Assembly: GCA_910583875.1 (NCBI GenBank)
Contig: CAJTXT010000001.1
Coordinates: 620,001 to 684,000 of the forward strand
From: an uncultured Vampirovibrio sp.
Lineage (GTDB): Bacteria > Cyanobacteriota > Vampirovibrionia > Gastranaerophilales > Gastranaerophilaceae
Direction: 5' to 3'
DNA: 64,000 bases
Shown: piece by piece, positions 51,156-61,412 of the stretch
Position numbering within the stretch: position 1 is the stretch's first letter
Layout: each line of letters starts with the position of its first letter
The notes under the pieces: generated by a model
Told to the model about the DNA's origin: nothing
Seen by the model: the letters and a program-made list of their open reading frames with translations, nothing else
Database searches by the model: none
Program-made: the position numbers and the translations under genes

Positions 51156-52877
51156 ATGAACAAGAAACTATTTATATTTTTATTCTTATTAATTGCAGCT
51201 CCAGTTTTTGCGGAGGATGCTCCTCTTAAGGATGTTTATGTTGATGAAACTGTTCCAACATTGGAAGAGGTTCAGCCTGCAGCGGTTCAAAAGGTTAGTT
51301 TGAAAGATAAAGTAAAGAATATCTTTCAAAAATCTGAAAAACAAAATCTTGATACTGCAAAGGATATTGATGTTGTTGAACCTAAAGTTCCTTCTGAGCA
51401 AGAACAAAAACTTACAGATAAACAATTAAAGAAACAGCAAAAAGCAGAAGAAAAAGCTGAAAAGAAAGCGAAAAAAGAACTTGAAAAAACTCTTGCTGCT
51501 CAAAAAGCTGCAGAAGAAGCGGTTGAAGCTGTGGAAGTAGTGGAAGAAACTCCGGTTGAACCTTTAGCTGCTGAAACACCTGCCGTAAATACAGGTGAGA
51601 ATACAACAGTTTTGACTGATACAGCATATCATGGAAGTATTAATACAAATAAAATTATAGAAGTAAATGATTGCGTTAAAATTGCTTTGGAAAAACATCC
51701 TGCAATCCATGCGGCTATGAGTAATGCTGATATTTATAAAAGCAAGATTGCTCAAGCTTGGGCAAACTATTTTCCTACTTTTTCAGCAGGAATAAGTTAT
51801 TCAAGAAATGATATGCAGATGTCTAACTTTATGTTCCCTACTCAAAAGTATGATATGTTTTATACTCCGACTCTTTCGGGTAACTTGTTATTATTTGACT
51901 TCGGCAAAACAAAATCACAAGCTGATTTAGCAAAAAGAACATACGAATCTGCACAATTTAACTTGCAAAATAGTATTAATTCCGTAATCTTTACTGTTAA
52001 ACAAGCTTATTATAATTTATTGTTTGCGCAGCAGCAGGTTAAAGTATATGAAGATACTGTTAATGACTATACAATGCACTTAGAACAAGCTCAAGCATAT
52101 TATGATATTGGTAAAAAGGCTAAAATTGATGTATTAACAGCTGAATATAACTTAGGAAATGCTAAATTAAATTTAATTCAAGCAAAAAATACTTTAAAAA
52201 TTGCTTTTGTGGAATTAAGCAACGCTATGGGTATGCCTGATTATTCTGATTATGAAGTAGTTGATAATCTTACAACTAAAGCTTATGGCATAGATGTTGA
52301 AGATGCAGTAAAAAATGCTTATGAAACTAATCCTGAACTATTAGCTTCTAAAAAGAAGGCAGATGCTTCCGAATTATTAGTTAGAGCTTCAAGAAGAGCG
52401 TTTGCACCAAATGTTAATGGTTTTGCTTCATATTCAAGGGGCGGTAAAAGAATTGATACTGACTATGGTTATCAATTTGGGGCTGAATTAAGTTATAAAA
52501 CAGTAAACTTAATGCTTTTAAAGAAACAAGTTGATGAGGCAAAAGCTACTTATAAAAAAGATTTAGCTGATTATGAAAATATAAAGCAAAATGTATATTT
52601 TCAAGTTAAACAAGCATATATTAATTTAACAAATGCGCAAGAAAGTATTGCTGTTGCTAAACTATCAATGGATCAGGCAAAAGAACAGTATGACCAAGCT
52701 TCTGGCAGATATAAAGTTGGTTTAGGCGATGCTATTGAACTTAAAGACGCTGAAACTACATATAGAAACTCGCAGCTTTCATATTATAATACCTTGTTAA
52801 ATTACCATGTTTCGGCAGCTAACCTTGAACAGGTAATGGGCGTACCATTAGAAGCTTCTGAAACTGATTTATTATAA
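51156..52877 (+). CDS. TolC-family outer-membrane channel (second copy) with charged N-terminal extension
   Basis: 573 residues, about 100 more than the first TolC. Signal peptide (LFIFLFLLIAAPVFA), then residues ~20-155 are a low-complexity K/E/A/Q/V-rich region (KQQKAEEKAEKKAKKELEKT) likely to be coiled coil, then the OEP domain from VNDCVKIALEKHPAIHAAMS, with the second repeat at IDVEDAVKNAYETNPELLAS. No lipid attachment Cys is seen after the signal. Last gene of the marR-acrA-acrB operon; should form the outer-membrane exit of the RND pump. Confidence 0.9.
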   Translation: MNKKLFIFLFLLIAAPVFAEDAPLKDVYVDETVPTLEEVQPAAVQKVSLKDKVKNIFQKSEKQNLDTAKDIDVVEPKVPSEQEQKLTDKQLKKQQKAEEKAEKKAKKELEKTLAAQKAAEEAVEAVEVVEETPVEPLAAETPAVNTGENTTVLTDTAYHGSINTNKIIEVNDCVKIALEKHPAIHAAMSNADIYKSKIAQAWANYFPTFSAGISYSRNDMQMSNFMFPTQKYDMFYTPTLSGNLLLFDFGKTKSQADLAKRTYESAQFNLQNSINSVIFTVKQAYYNLLFAQQQVKVYEDTVNDYTMHLEQAQAYYDIGKKAKIDVLTAEYNLGNAKLNLIQAKNTLKIAFVELSNAMGMPDYSDYEVVDNLTTKAYGIDVEDAVKNAYETNPELLASKKKADASELLVRASRRAFAPNVNGFASYSRGGKRIDTDYGYQFGAELSYKTVNLMLLKKQVDEAKATYKKDLADYENIKQNVYFQVKQAYINLTNAQESIAVAKLSMDQAKEQYDQASGRYKVGLGDAIELKDAETTYRNSQLSYYNTLLNYHVSAANLEQVMGVPLEASETDLL

Positions 52878-52936
52878 ATATACAAATATATAAATTAATG
52901 AAATTATGTACAATTTTAGTGTAGAATTATTAAAGT

Positions 52937-53051
52937 TGTCACCCTGAACTTGTTTCAGGGTCTTATAAATGGTAAGATTCCGTGGGAAACCAGACATTTT
53001 TCACAAAATCAAAGATTTTGGAAAAAGTAGTCAATCAAGTTCGGAATGACA
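52937..53051. repeat. Palindromic repeat with 50-bp insert in its right arm
   Basis: Left arm TGTCACCCTGAACTTGTTTC.. ; right arm of another variant, GGTAAGATTCCG, split by the 50-bp insert (52983-53032) and resumed with AATCAAGTTCGGAATGACA. The two arms come from different variants. It fills a third of the 323-bp gap 52878-53200, which otherwise holds only a terminator. Confidence 0.92.
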
Positions 53052-53108
53052 TCATGACTATTTTTTAAGAATATTTAGTGTAAAATTTTATATAATTCCA
53101 TAAATTAA

Positions 53109-53140
53109 ACCCCTATAAATTATGAAAATTTATGGGGATT
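53109..53140. terminator. Probable bidirectional terminator between tolC and thrC
   Basis: CCCCTATAAATT / AATTTATGGGG stem with one bulged T, flanked by AT-rich sequence on both sides. It could end thrC (minus) or the RND operon (plus). Confidence 0.5.
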
Positions 53141-53200
53141 AATTATATATATTTTACTGTTGTCTATGTGCAGATTTATTTTTTACCTGTTTCAAGATTT

Positions 53201-54268
<1,068 letters not shown>

Positions 54269-54277
54269 AAAAGCCTC

Positions 54278-55549
54278 CTAATTCATTACTCTTAATAGGT
54301 TATTAATATTTTTTATATTATTTGATTTTAAAAGTTCCGCTAAAGCATTTTGAACATCTGCTTCTTTGCTTCTTTCTGTAATAACAACAATTTCAGCAGT
54401 ATTATCTTCATTTATGCCTTTTTGCATTATTGTAGAAATATTTATATTATTTTTACCGCAAATAGTACCAATAATACCGATTGCCCCAGGATTATTGCTT
54501 GCAGTGATTGAAATATAATATTCGTTATAAGTTTCACCTATATCAATTTGATCAGCAATTTCGCTATGGTTGCATACTGCTTGAGGTAACGGTGAGTCGC
54601 TGCTTTCAAGTTCAGCAGATAGAACAAGTAAATCTCCGACAACAGAACTTGCAGTTGGTTCAGCACCAGCACCAGCACCTGTTAATACTAAATCTCCAAC
54701 CGGATATCCTGTCAGCATAATTGAATTTGTTGCATTATCAATTTTTGCTAATAAGTGCTTTCTTGCAACAAGCATAGGATGAACTCTTACATCAATTTTA
54801 CCGTCTTCTAAAACTTGTCCCATTGCTATAAGTTTTATTGTGTATCCTAATTCTTTTGCAGATTTAATATCTTGTGCTGTTATTTTTGTTATACCTTCAC
54901 GATAAATTTTATTTATATCGACTTTCTTATTGAAAGATATAGTTGATAAAATAGAAATTTTATAAGCAGCGTCAAATCCTTCAACGTCACCGGTTGGATC
55001 TGTTTCAGCATAACCAAGTTCTTGGGCTTGCTTTAATGCTGTTTCATAAGAAAGTTCTTTTTCACTCATCTTTGTTAAAATGTAGTTTGTTGTACCATTT
55101 AAAATAGCAGCAATTTTAGAAATTTTATTTGCACATAAAATGGTTTTTACAGGCATGATTATTGGAATACCGCCTGCTACAGCTGCTTCATATAAAATAA
55201 TTACATTGTTTTCTTTTGCAAGTTTAAATAATTCGCTTCCTTTTTTTGCAAGAAGTTCTTTATTTGCTGTTACAATATGTTTTTTATTTTTTATTGCGGT
55301 AGTCAAAATATCAAATGTTGGATCAACATTTCCCGCTACTTCAATAACTACATCAATTTCTGGATTATTTACAATTTCATAAGGATTATCAGTTAAAATA
55401 TTATTATCAAAATTTTCAATCTCTCTTTTTTTGTTAATATTTTTTACTGCGATTTTAATTATTTCAACATTTGGGAATGATTGTAAAACTTTGTACACAC
55501 CTGTACCAACGGTTCCAAAACCGATTATTCCGACTTTTAGTGCTTTCAT
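54278..55549 (-). CDS. hom: Homoserine dehydrogenase with ACT domain
   Basis: Reduces aspartate semialdehyde to homoserine. GIIGFGTVGTGVYKVL is the nucleotide loop, ILNGTTNYILTKM and GYAETDPTGDVEGFDAAYK the catalytic signature (with the E and D that hold homoserine). Residues ~345-423 form an ACT domain (YYISITASNNPGAIGIIGTI), which in relatives mediates threonine feedback. 423 residues, normal. First gene of hom-thrC. Confidence 0.95.
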   Translation of the reverse strand: MKALKVGIIGFGTVGTGVYKVLQSFPNVEIIKIAVKNINKKREIENFDNNILTDNPYEIVNNPEIDVVIEVAGNVDPTFDILTTAIKNKKHIVTANKELLAKKGSELFKLAKENNVIILYEAAVAGGIPIIMPVKTILCANKISKIAAILNGTTNYILTKMSEKELSYETALKQAQELGYAETDPTGDVEGFDAAYKISILSTISFNKKVDINKIYREGITKITAQDIKSAKELGYTIKLIAMGQVLEDGKIDVRVHPMLVARKHLLAKIDNATNSIMLTGYPVGDLVLTGAGAGAEPTASSVVGDLLVLSAELESSDSPLPQAVCNHSEIADQIDIGETYNEYYISITASNNPGAIGIIGTICGKNNINISTIMQKGINEDNTAEIVVITERSKEADVQNALAELLKSNNIKNINNLLRVMN

Positions 55550-55633
55550 AAATTCTCCATTACTAATTTGTATAAGATAATTAAAACATAATATCTATTA
55601 AAAGACCAGTCTGGGACTATTATATGAACAATA

Positions 55634-55666
55634 AAAAAGGAAATGTAATTAAACATTTCCTTTTTA
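55634..55666 (-). terminator. Intrinsic terminator of the zinc-ribbon gene
   Basis: AAAAAGGAAATGT / ACATTTCCTTTTT stem, followed on the minus strand by TTTTTTATTG, 22 bp past the zinc-ribbon stop. Confidence 0.85.
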
Positions 55667-55687
55667 TCTTAAGATTTATATTATAAT

Positions 55688-55957
55688 TTATTCATTTTTC
55701 ATTGCTGAATAACAATCTTTACAATATACTTCTTTTCCTTCAATTGGTTTGAAAGGAACTTTAGTTTGGCAGCCGCATTTTGAACATGTAACATCGTAAA
55801 GTTTTTTTCTATTTTTTTGTCTTCTGTTCTTTCTGCATTCTGGGCAGCGTTTTGGTTTGTTAACAAGACCTCTTGCTGCGTAAAATTCTTGTTCACCTGC
55901 TGTAAACACAAATTCACTTCCACAATCTTCGCAAATAAGCTTTTCGTCTTCGTACAT
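55688..55957 (-). CDS. Small zinc-ribbon protein (two CxxC-type ribbons)
   Basis: 89 residues with eight Cys in four pairs: CEDCGSEFVFTAGEQEFYA..CPECR forms one ribbon of the kind that opens with 'L-x-C-x-D-C-G-x-x-F-x-F-T-x-x-E-Q-x-F-Y', and CSKCGCQTKVPFKPIEGKEVYCKDC the C-terminal CxxC-x17-CxxC ribbon. A very basic linker (RKNRRQKNRKK) joins them, suggesting RNA or DNA contact. Function is not known. Starts behind AAGGAGA. Confidence 0.85.
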   Translation of the reverse strand: MYEDEKLICEDCGSEFVFTAGEQEFYAARGLVNKPKRCPECRKNRRQKNRKKLYDVTCSKCGCQTKVPFKPIEGKEVYCKDCYSAMKNE

Positions 55958-56210
55958 TTTGTCTTCTCCTTAAATTGGGTAATTGCTTGTAAATAATTTG
56001 CGATAGGAATTAAAAGTTTAATTACTAAATAACTTATCTACAAGAAATATTGTATAATTTCTGCTGATTTTTAGCAAGAAAAATAATTTAAAATCTTCAT
56101 AGAAAAGCCATTTGTTAAGAAATGTAAAAAATTTATTTTTTCTTTCAAACATGTAGCAATATTATTAATTGAGCGTGTTTAACATGTCAGAAGTGTATCT
56201 GTGAGGAACA

Positions 56211-57320
56211 ATGGTCTATTCAATCGGGTTAAAAAATCAAAATACGTCAGTAGCCTTTGGTAGTGCGAAAAAAGACGAAAAAAGCAAATGTGAAAACCAT
56301 GATAAGTTATTGTATGAAGAAAAGAAAAAACATCCAATAACAACTACGGCTAAAATACAGGCAGATAAATTTGTTAATGCCTTCACAAAGTATCCTGCAA
56401 AAGGCATGCAGGGTAGTAAAAATGCTAATTTTTACGAGTTTTTAACAATGGGCATGGTTCCTTATTTAACAGGTAGTGCAACAATGATTGCAGTATTTAA
56501 TCTTGCAAGCAAATTTTTTGATACACCGGCAGCAGTAAATGCTTGTAAACTTGGCAAAAAAATGGGACTTGGTGTTGCAATGTACGGTGTTGCAAAAACA
56601 TTGTCTAAAAAATTAGTTGAAACACCTGTTAACATGAAATATGGAATTGATGTTAATCTTCCATATAAAAAGAAAATTGATGAACTTCCTGAAGAAAGAA
56701 ATAAAGATAATTTAGTTGCTTTTGAATATCATAAAGCATTTGAAAGTGTTGATTTCCCACGCTGGGATATGTTCTATAATAATGAAGCTTTTGGACCTGA
56801 AAGAAACAGCTATTATATTAAAGTTGGTAAGAAAATGGGTCTAAAAGAAGAAGAATTAGGTGAAGCAGCAGACCAAAAAGTTAAACCTTTAATAAAAGAA
56901 AAATTAGTTAAAACTAAATTATTCTCAACATTGAGCTCTTATTTATGGGCTGGTGTTGGTGTTGGTGTTGCAATGCAAAAACCTTGGGAAAATTTAGTAA
57001 TTAATCCAGTTAAAAGAATGGCAAATTATAAAAATTATAAACAACTTGCACAAGCTGCTAAAGAACAAGGCAAAAATATTGCAAAATATGATAATTTTGC
57101 AAAAGATTTTGGAAAGAAATTTATTGCAAGTTGTAAAGAATTTGTTAACAATAGTTCAAAAAGCACTAGAATTGCGGGTAGAGTGCTCCTAGGAGTGGCT
57201 GCAGGCATGACTTTACTAGGCAATTTTTCAACTTTATTAGACTTTAATAAAGATAGGAAGGAAAATGCACAAGCATCAACTTCATTGATAGACGAAAGTA
57301 AAGAAAAGGTAGTCTGCTAG
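56211..57320 (+). CDS. Unrecognised membrane protein, first of the glucan-enzyme operon
   Basis: 369 residues, GAGGAA before the ATG. The N-terminus has the short motif QNTSVAFGSAKK, then two hydrophobic stretches (MGMVPYLTGSATMIAVFNLA; MGLGVAMYGVAKTL), a charged middle and a glycine-rich helix near the end (GRVLLGVAAGMTLLGNFSTL). PVNMKYGIDVNLPYKKKID matches PLKARTGVDIHQKYIDSQGR of the next protein, and KVGKKMGLKEEEL matches KMGKKLGVAENL, so the two are distant relatives. Next gene begins 1 bp after its stop. No family recognised. Confidence 0.75.
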   Translation: MVYSIGLKNQNTSVAFGSAKKDEKSKCENHDKLLYEEKKKHPITTTAKIQADKFVNAFTKYPAKGMQGSKNANFYEFLTMGMVPYLTGSATMIAVFNLASKFFDTPAAVNACKLGKKMGLGVAMYGVAKTLSKKLVETPVNMKYGIDVNLPYKKKIDELPEERNKDNLVAFEYHKAFESVDFPRWDMFYNNEAFGPERNSYYIKVGKKMGLKEEELGEAADQKVKPLIKEKLVKTKLFSTLSSYLWAGVGVGVAMQKPWENLVINPVKRMANYKNYKQLAQAAKEQGKNIAKYDNFAKDFGKKFIASCKEFVNNSSKSTRIAGRVLLGVAAGMTLLGNFSTLLDFNKDRKENAQASTSLIDESKEKVVC

Positions 57321-57321
57321 G

Positions 57322-59664
57322 ATGACAAACGTATTAAATTCAATAATTGCTAATCAACCTATAAACAAACCTGTAAAGAAGCAGGATGATATTGCTACTT
57401 CTTTTACTTTTAATACAGAAGGTAAAATTACTCCTTTAAAAGCAAAAGGTACATTGTTACCTTCAAAAATCTTTGGTTCTCCAATTGAATATGCTAAAGA
57501 TTTAAAACAAGATGTTTTAAATATAGGTAAAGCTGCAAAAGGTAAAGCAAATGATCATGAACTTGGAAGAATTAATGACTTAGCAATGAAATTAGGTTCT
57601 TTAGGTTTAGCTACATATTTATTTGTAAAAAATCCTTTAAAGCTTAGCAAGACAATGGAATTTGTAGGTCTTGGAACTTTCTTTACATCTATGGCATTAT
57701 GGCCTAAATTAGCAATTCAGGCTCCTTTAAAAGCAAGAACAGGTGTTGATATTCACCAAAAATATATTGATTCTCAAGGTCGTAAGAAAATGTTACATCA
57801 AGACCCTCAATATGTTTTAACTGATTTATATAGCAGAGAAGATCTTGATAAAATGGGTAAAAAATTAGGCGTTGCTGAAAATTTACCTGATAGAGATAAC
57901 TTTATTAAACAAAGAGCTCAAAAAACAGCAATCCAAGGCAATACATTATGGATGTTAACTGCAGGTTTTGCTTCTCCATTAATGAGCGCTTTAGCATGTA
58001 ACAGATTAGAAAAACCTATTGGTGCTGCTATTGAAAAAATAGATTTGGCTTCTTCAGCTAAAGCTATGCAAAATATGGGCAGCCAAGGTGTTATTTCCGG
58101 TATGAAAACTGCAGCTGCTTCAAAATCATTTGACAGCTATCTTGCAAAAAATGCAGATAGAGTTCTTGATGAAAAAATGATTGGTGAATTAGCTTCTAAA
58201 TTAGGTTCTAAAGTAAATTCTGCAACAATGCAATCTGCAATTGCTGAAGAATTGGCTTCTTTGAAAAATGTTGTTAGAATTGATGAATCTTTTGTTAAGA
58301 AAGCATTAGCAGGTAAAGTTCCTGATTCTGTATTTGCATCATTAACAGAACAACAAAAGGCATTATTAGATAAAGCAATGAATGAAAAATCCTTCAAGAG
58401 CATTGCAAATATTCTATCAAAAGCAACTGGTTCAACAAAACATGAACAAACAAAACTTGCTAATGAAATTGCAAAAACTTTAACAAAATCACAACAAGCA
58501 ATGGAAAAACCAACACTTTCTCAAGTATCTGGTCAAATTAAAAACTTATACTCAAATGTTACTGATTTTGCAAAAGGTAAAGCTGTTTTAGATAAATATA
58601 TTACAGCAAGAGTTGGTGATAAATCCGGAACTTATATTGCAAATCAATGGGGCAAAGTTGGCGATAGCTTAATGAAATCATTGAAATTAAATGGAAAAGA
58701 ATTAAAAGCTGTTGCTAATGGTAATATGGATGTAATTACAGAAAAACTTACGGCACTTGCTTCAAATGAAGCTGAATTTGATAAAGCTATCAGTCAGTTA
58801 ATGAAATTAATTGGTGATTATGAAGGCAAAACAGGTGCAGAATTTACATCAGCAGTTCAAGGTAAAGCAAAAGAAGTTTGCACAGCTGCAAGCGATGGTT
58901 TAAAATCTAACGGATTTACAAAATTAGCAGAAAAGGTTTCATCTGCTGCTAAAAAGGGAACTGTAGAAAATATAATTAATGTAAATACAGCTGAAAGAGT
59001 ATCTGGCGCTCAATCATCTTTCTACAGACTACTTCAATCATTAGATTTATTTAAGAAGGTTAAAAATGGCAGTTTTGAACAACAATTAACAGAAATTTTA
59101 AAAGAAAACGGACAAAATGCTGATAGAGCAACTCTTCAAAAATTAACAAAAGCTTGTCAAAAAATCGTATTAAATGCAACAACTACAGATTATGTTGAAA
59201 AATTAAAAACGGCAGGTTATAATCTTTCAGAAGCAGAATATAAAACAGTAATGAAAGCATTGTTTGACAGCAAAGCTGATACAACACTTGAACAAAGCTT
59301 AGCAAAAACAATGGGTTCAGATAAAGCAAAAAGTATAATGAGCGGCTTCACTTCTTACAAGAAAGAGTTTATGGATAAAGTTGCTAACTGGCAAAATAAC
59401 ATGACTCAAGCATTATCAAAATGCACAGTAGATGGTGTAACAAATGGAGCAAATGCAGTTGAAAAGAACAACTTAGCAGGTAAACCAATAAAAGGTTTAA
59501 TCCAAGATGTTGCAAAACAAACATATAACTCAAAGAAATGGTTTAAAATCTTTGGTGGGGCAATGCTAGCATTGACTGCAGTAACAATAGTTGCAGGTTT
59601 AGCATTGGGAAGAAAAGGCAAAACAGAAAAACAAGTTGAACAAGAAAGCAAGGCAAATGGCTAA
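57322..59664 (+). CDS. Unrecognised 780-aa helical membrane-associated protein
   Basis: Second gene of the operon. Residues ~85-130 have two hydrophobic segments (LGSLGLATYLFVKNPLKL; MEFVGLGTFFTSMALWPKLA), a third lies near 205 (TLWMLTAGFASPLMSALACN), and a C-terminal helix (IFGGAMLALTAVTIVAGLAL) precedes a basic tail. Between ~240 and 740 it is a long, K/A/S-rich, almost purely helical region without recognised domain; sections such as LASKLGSKVNSATMQSAIAE suggest a repeated helical bundle. Resembles the 369-residue protein in its first 220 residues. The end overlaps the GH13 gene by 8 bp. Function unknown. Confidence 0.75.
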   Translation: MTNVLNSIIANQPINKPVKKQDDIATSFTFNTEGKITPLKAKGTLLPSKIFGSPIEYAKDLKQDVLNIGKAAKGKANDHELGRINDLAMKLGSLGLATYLFVKNPLKLSKTMEFVGLGTFFTSMALWPKLAIQAPLKARTGVDIHQKYIDSQGRKKMLHQDPQYVLTDLYSREDLDKMGKKLGVAENLPDRDNFIKQRAQKTAIQGNTLWMLTAGFASPLMSALACNRLEKPIGAAIEKIDLASSAKAMQNMGSQGVISGMKTAAASKSFDSYLAKNADRVLDEKMIGELASKLGSKVNSATMQSAIAEELASLKNVVRIDESFVKKALAGKVPDSVFASLTEQQKALLDKAMNEKSFKSIANILSKATGSTKHEQTKLANEIAKTLTKSQQAMEKPTLSQVSGQIKNLYSNVTDFAKGKAVLDKYITARVGDKSGTYIANQWGKVGDSLMKSLKLNGKELKAVANGNMDVITEKLTALASNEAEFDKAISQLMKLIGDYEGKTGAEFTSAVQGKAKEVCTAASDGLKSNGFTKLAEKVSSAAKKGTVENIINVNTAERVSGAQSSFYRLLQSLDLFKKVKNGSFEQQLTEILKENGQNADRATLQKLTKACQKIVLNATTTDYVEKLKTAGYNLSEAEYKTVMKALFDSKADTTLEQSLAKTMGSDKAKSIMSGFTSYKKEFMDKVANWQNNMTQALSKCTVDGVTNGANAVEKNNLAGKPIKGLIQDVAKQTYNSKKWFKIFGGAMLALTAVTIVAGLALGRKGKTEKQVEQESKANG

Positions 59665-61411
59665 TTATATAGATAAATATGTTAATATAGCTCCTACTAT
59701 GCCGGTTCAAAAAACACCGGAACCTACAGCTGTTATGCAGCCAACAATACAGCAGCCTGTTGTTATTGAACCAAAAGGAACGAATGTTCTTGAAAAATTC
59801 CTTACTAATCAAGGACTTATTGCTGCATCAAAAGTTGCTCCTATAAATAATGCTCAAGTTTCAACTACTTATAAAAATGATTTAAGATCAAGATTTCAAA
59901 ATAATGATGCAAAGATTATGGGTGTCATTATCAGAAGCTTTGGGGCAGAAGATAAAACCGGCAACCAACTTTTAAGAGATGGCGATGTTAGAGGTAACTT
60001 CAACAATGCTGTTAAAAGATTGGATGAAATGAAAAAATTAGGTATTAATACCTTACACGTACTTCCAATTCACCCGCCAGGTAAAACAAATGCTTTTGGT
60101 ACAGCAGGTAGTGTTTATGCACCTGAAGATTTCTTAAAAATTGACCCAGCATTAAAGGATCCAAATGATCCAAGACCAATTGATGAGCAATTTAAAGGTT
60201 TTGTTGATGAATGTCATAAACGCGGTATTAGTGTAATGCTTGATATTCCAAGCTGTGCTTCTTATGATTTATTCAATGCAAGACCTGAATTAATGGCCTT
60301 TGAAAAAGATGGTACACCAAAAACTCCGGGCGGTTGGGCTGATATCAGAATGTTTAATCCTTGGAAGGATGAAACAAAAAAAGAATTAAATCCTGAATTA
60401 TTGCAAATGCATAAAGATTATGTAGATAAATATAGCGCTTTGGGTGTTGATGGTTATCGTGTTGACGTTGCAAGAACTAAACCTACACAATTCTGGCATA
60501 TTTTAACTGATTATTCTCGTGAAAAAGATCCTCAATGCGCATGGCTTGCAGAAAGCTATACTTATGAAGACGGTTCACCTCAATTAAATATGAATTATGA
60601 CAGACCTCAAGATTCGTTAAGAGCTGGATTTGATAGCTATTATGGTCAATATCATATTTTCCATGAATGGACTAAAGCTGGTGAATTAATTGATTATGTT
60701 AGAGACAATATTAACATGTCAAATGAATTAGACCCAGGTAAATCTGTTATTGGTTCATTTGGTACCCATGATGATATTTCAATTATGAATCATGGCGGGG
60801 TAACTTATACTAACCTTGTTTCAGGTATTCAAGCTACATTACCTATGTTAAATCCATATTATTTTGATGGATATCAATCTGGTGATGAATATTTATACGA
60901 TTTTGAAGGAACAACTGATAAACAAACTGATACAGACTCAGAAGAATGTACAGTACACAATGGACGTCCTGATATCTTTAACTTCTCAAGACCTTTAATT
61001 GGTGATCACCCAGAATGTGGTGACTTCATGCAAAATACTTTAGAAGTTAGAAATAATCCAAAATATAAGGATGTTTTAACAAAAGGTTCATTTATTCCTT
61101 TAAAAACTAATAATAGTGGTGACCAAATAATTGCCTTTGCTCGTCATTTAAATGGTAAAACTTTACTTGTTATTGCTAACAGAGACGTAAACAGCAAACA
61201 AGCAGGAAGTATTGAAGTTCCAGGATTAAAAGAAAGTCAAAAATTATCTAATTTATTTGCTTCTTATGGTGAAAACTCAACACTTCAAGCTGCTGATGGC
61301 AAAGTTAATGTTAACCTTGGTCCAGGAAGAATTCATTTATTTGAAATAGATACTCCAAATATTGAACAATCAGGTTTAGAAGTTTTAAAACAAAATTTAA
61401 AAGGCATCTAA
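59657..61411 (+). CDS. GH13-family glucan-active enzyme (alpha-amylase fold), cytoplasmic
   Basis: 584 residues from ATG 59657 (AAGG in front; a TTG at 59636 would overlap the previous gene by 29 bp). The first ~75 residues are a Pro/Gln-rich extension without signal peptide. The barrel has LGINTLHVLPIHPPG, region I-like VMLDIPSCASYD (without the usual NH), region II VDGYRVDVA with the nucleophile Asp, region III AWLAESYTYED with the acid Glu, and region IV GTHDD. A C-terminal beta domain follows (KTLLVIANRDVNSKQAGSIE). Could be an amylase, debranching or glucanotransferase; substrate probably glycogen. Operon with unknown membrane proteins suggests attachment to a membrane or granule. Confidence 0.85.
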   Translation: MANYIDKYVNIAPTMPVQKTPEPTAVMQPTIQQPVVIEPKGTNVLEKFLTNQGLIAASKVAPINNAQVSTTYKNDLRSRFQNNDAKIMGVIIRSFGAEDKTGNQLLRDGDVRGNFNNAVKRLDEMKKLGINTLHVLPIHPPGKTNAFGTAGSVYAPEDFLKIDPALKDPNDPRPIDEQFKGFVDECHKRGISVMLDIPSCASYDLFNARPELMAFEKDGTPKTPGGWADIRMFNPWKDETKKELNPELLQMHKDYVDKYSALGVDGYRVDVARTKPTQFWHILTDYSREKDPQCAWLAESYTYEDGSPQLNMNYDRPQDSLRAGFDSYYGQYHIFHEWTKAGELIDYVRDNINMSNELDPGKSVIGSFGTHDDISIMNHGGVTYTNLVSGIQATLPMLNPYYFDGYQSGDEYLYDFEGTTDKQTDTDSEECTVHNGRPDIFNFSRPLIGDHPECGDFMQNTLEVRNNPKYKDVLTKGSFIPLKTNNSGDQIIAFARHLNGKTLLVIANRDVNSKQAGSIEVPGLKESQKLSNLFASYGENSTLQAADGKVNVNLGPGRIHLFEIDTPNIEQSGLEVLKQNLKGI

Positions 61412-61412
61412 T

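Noticed and set aside
16930..53051. CRISPR array
   Set aside because: The repeats are inverted, scattered over 36 kb and not separated by regular spacers; no cas gene is present.
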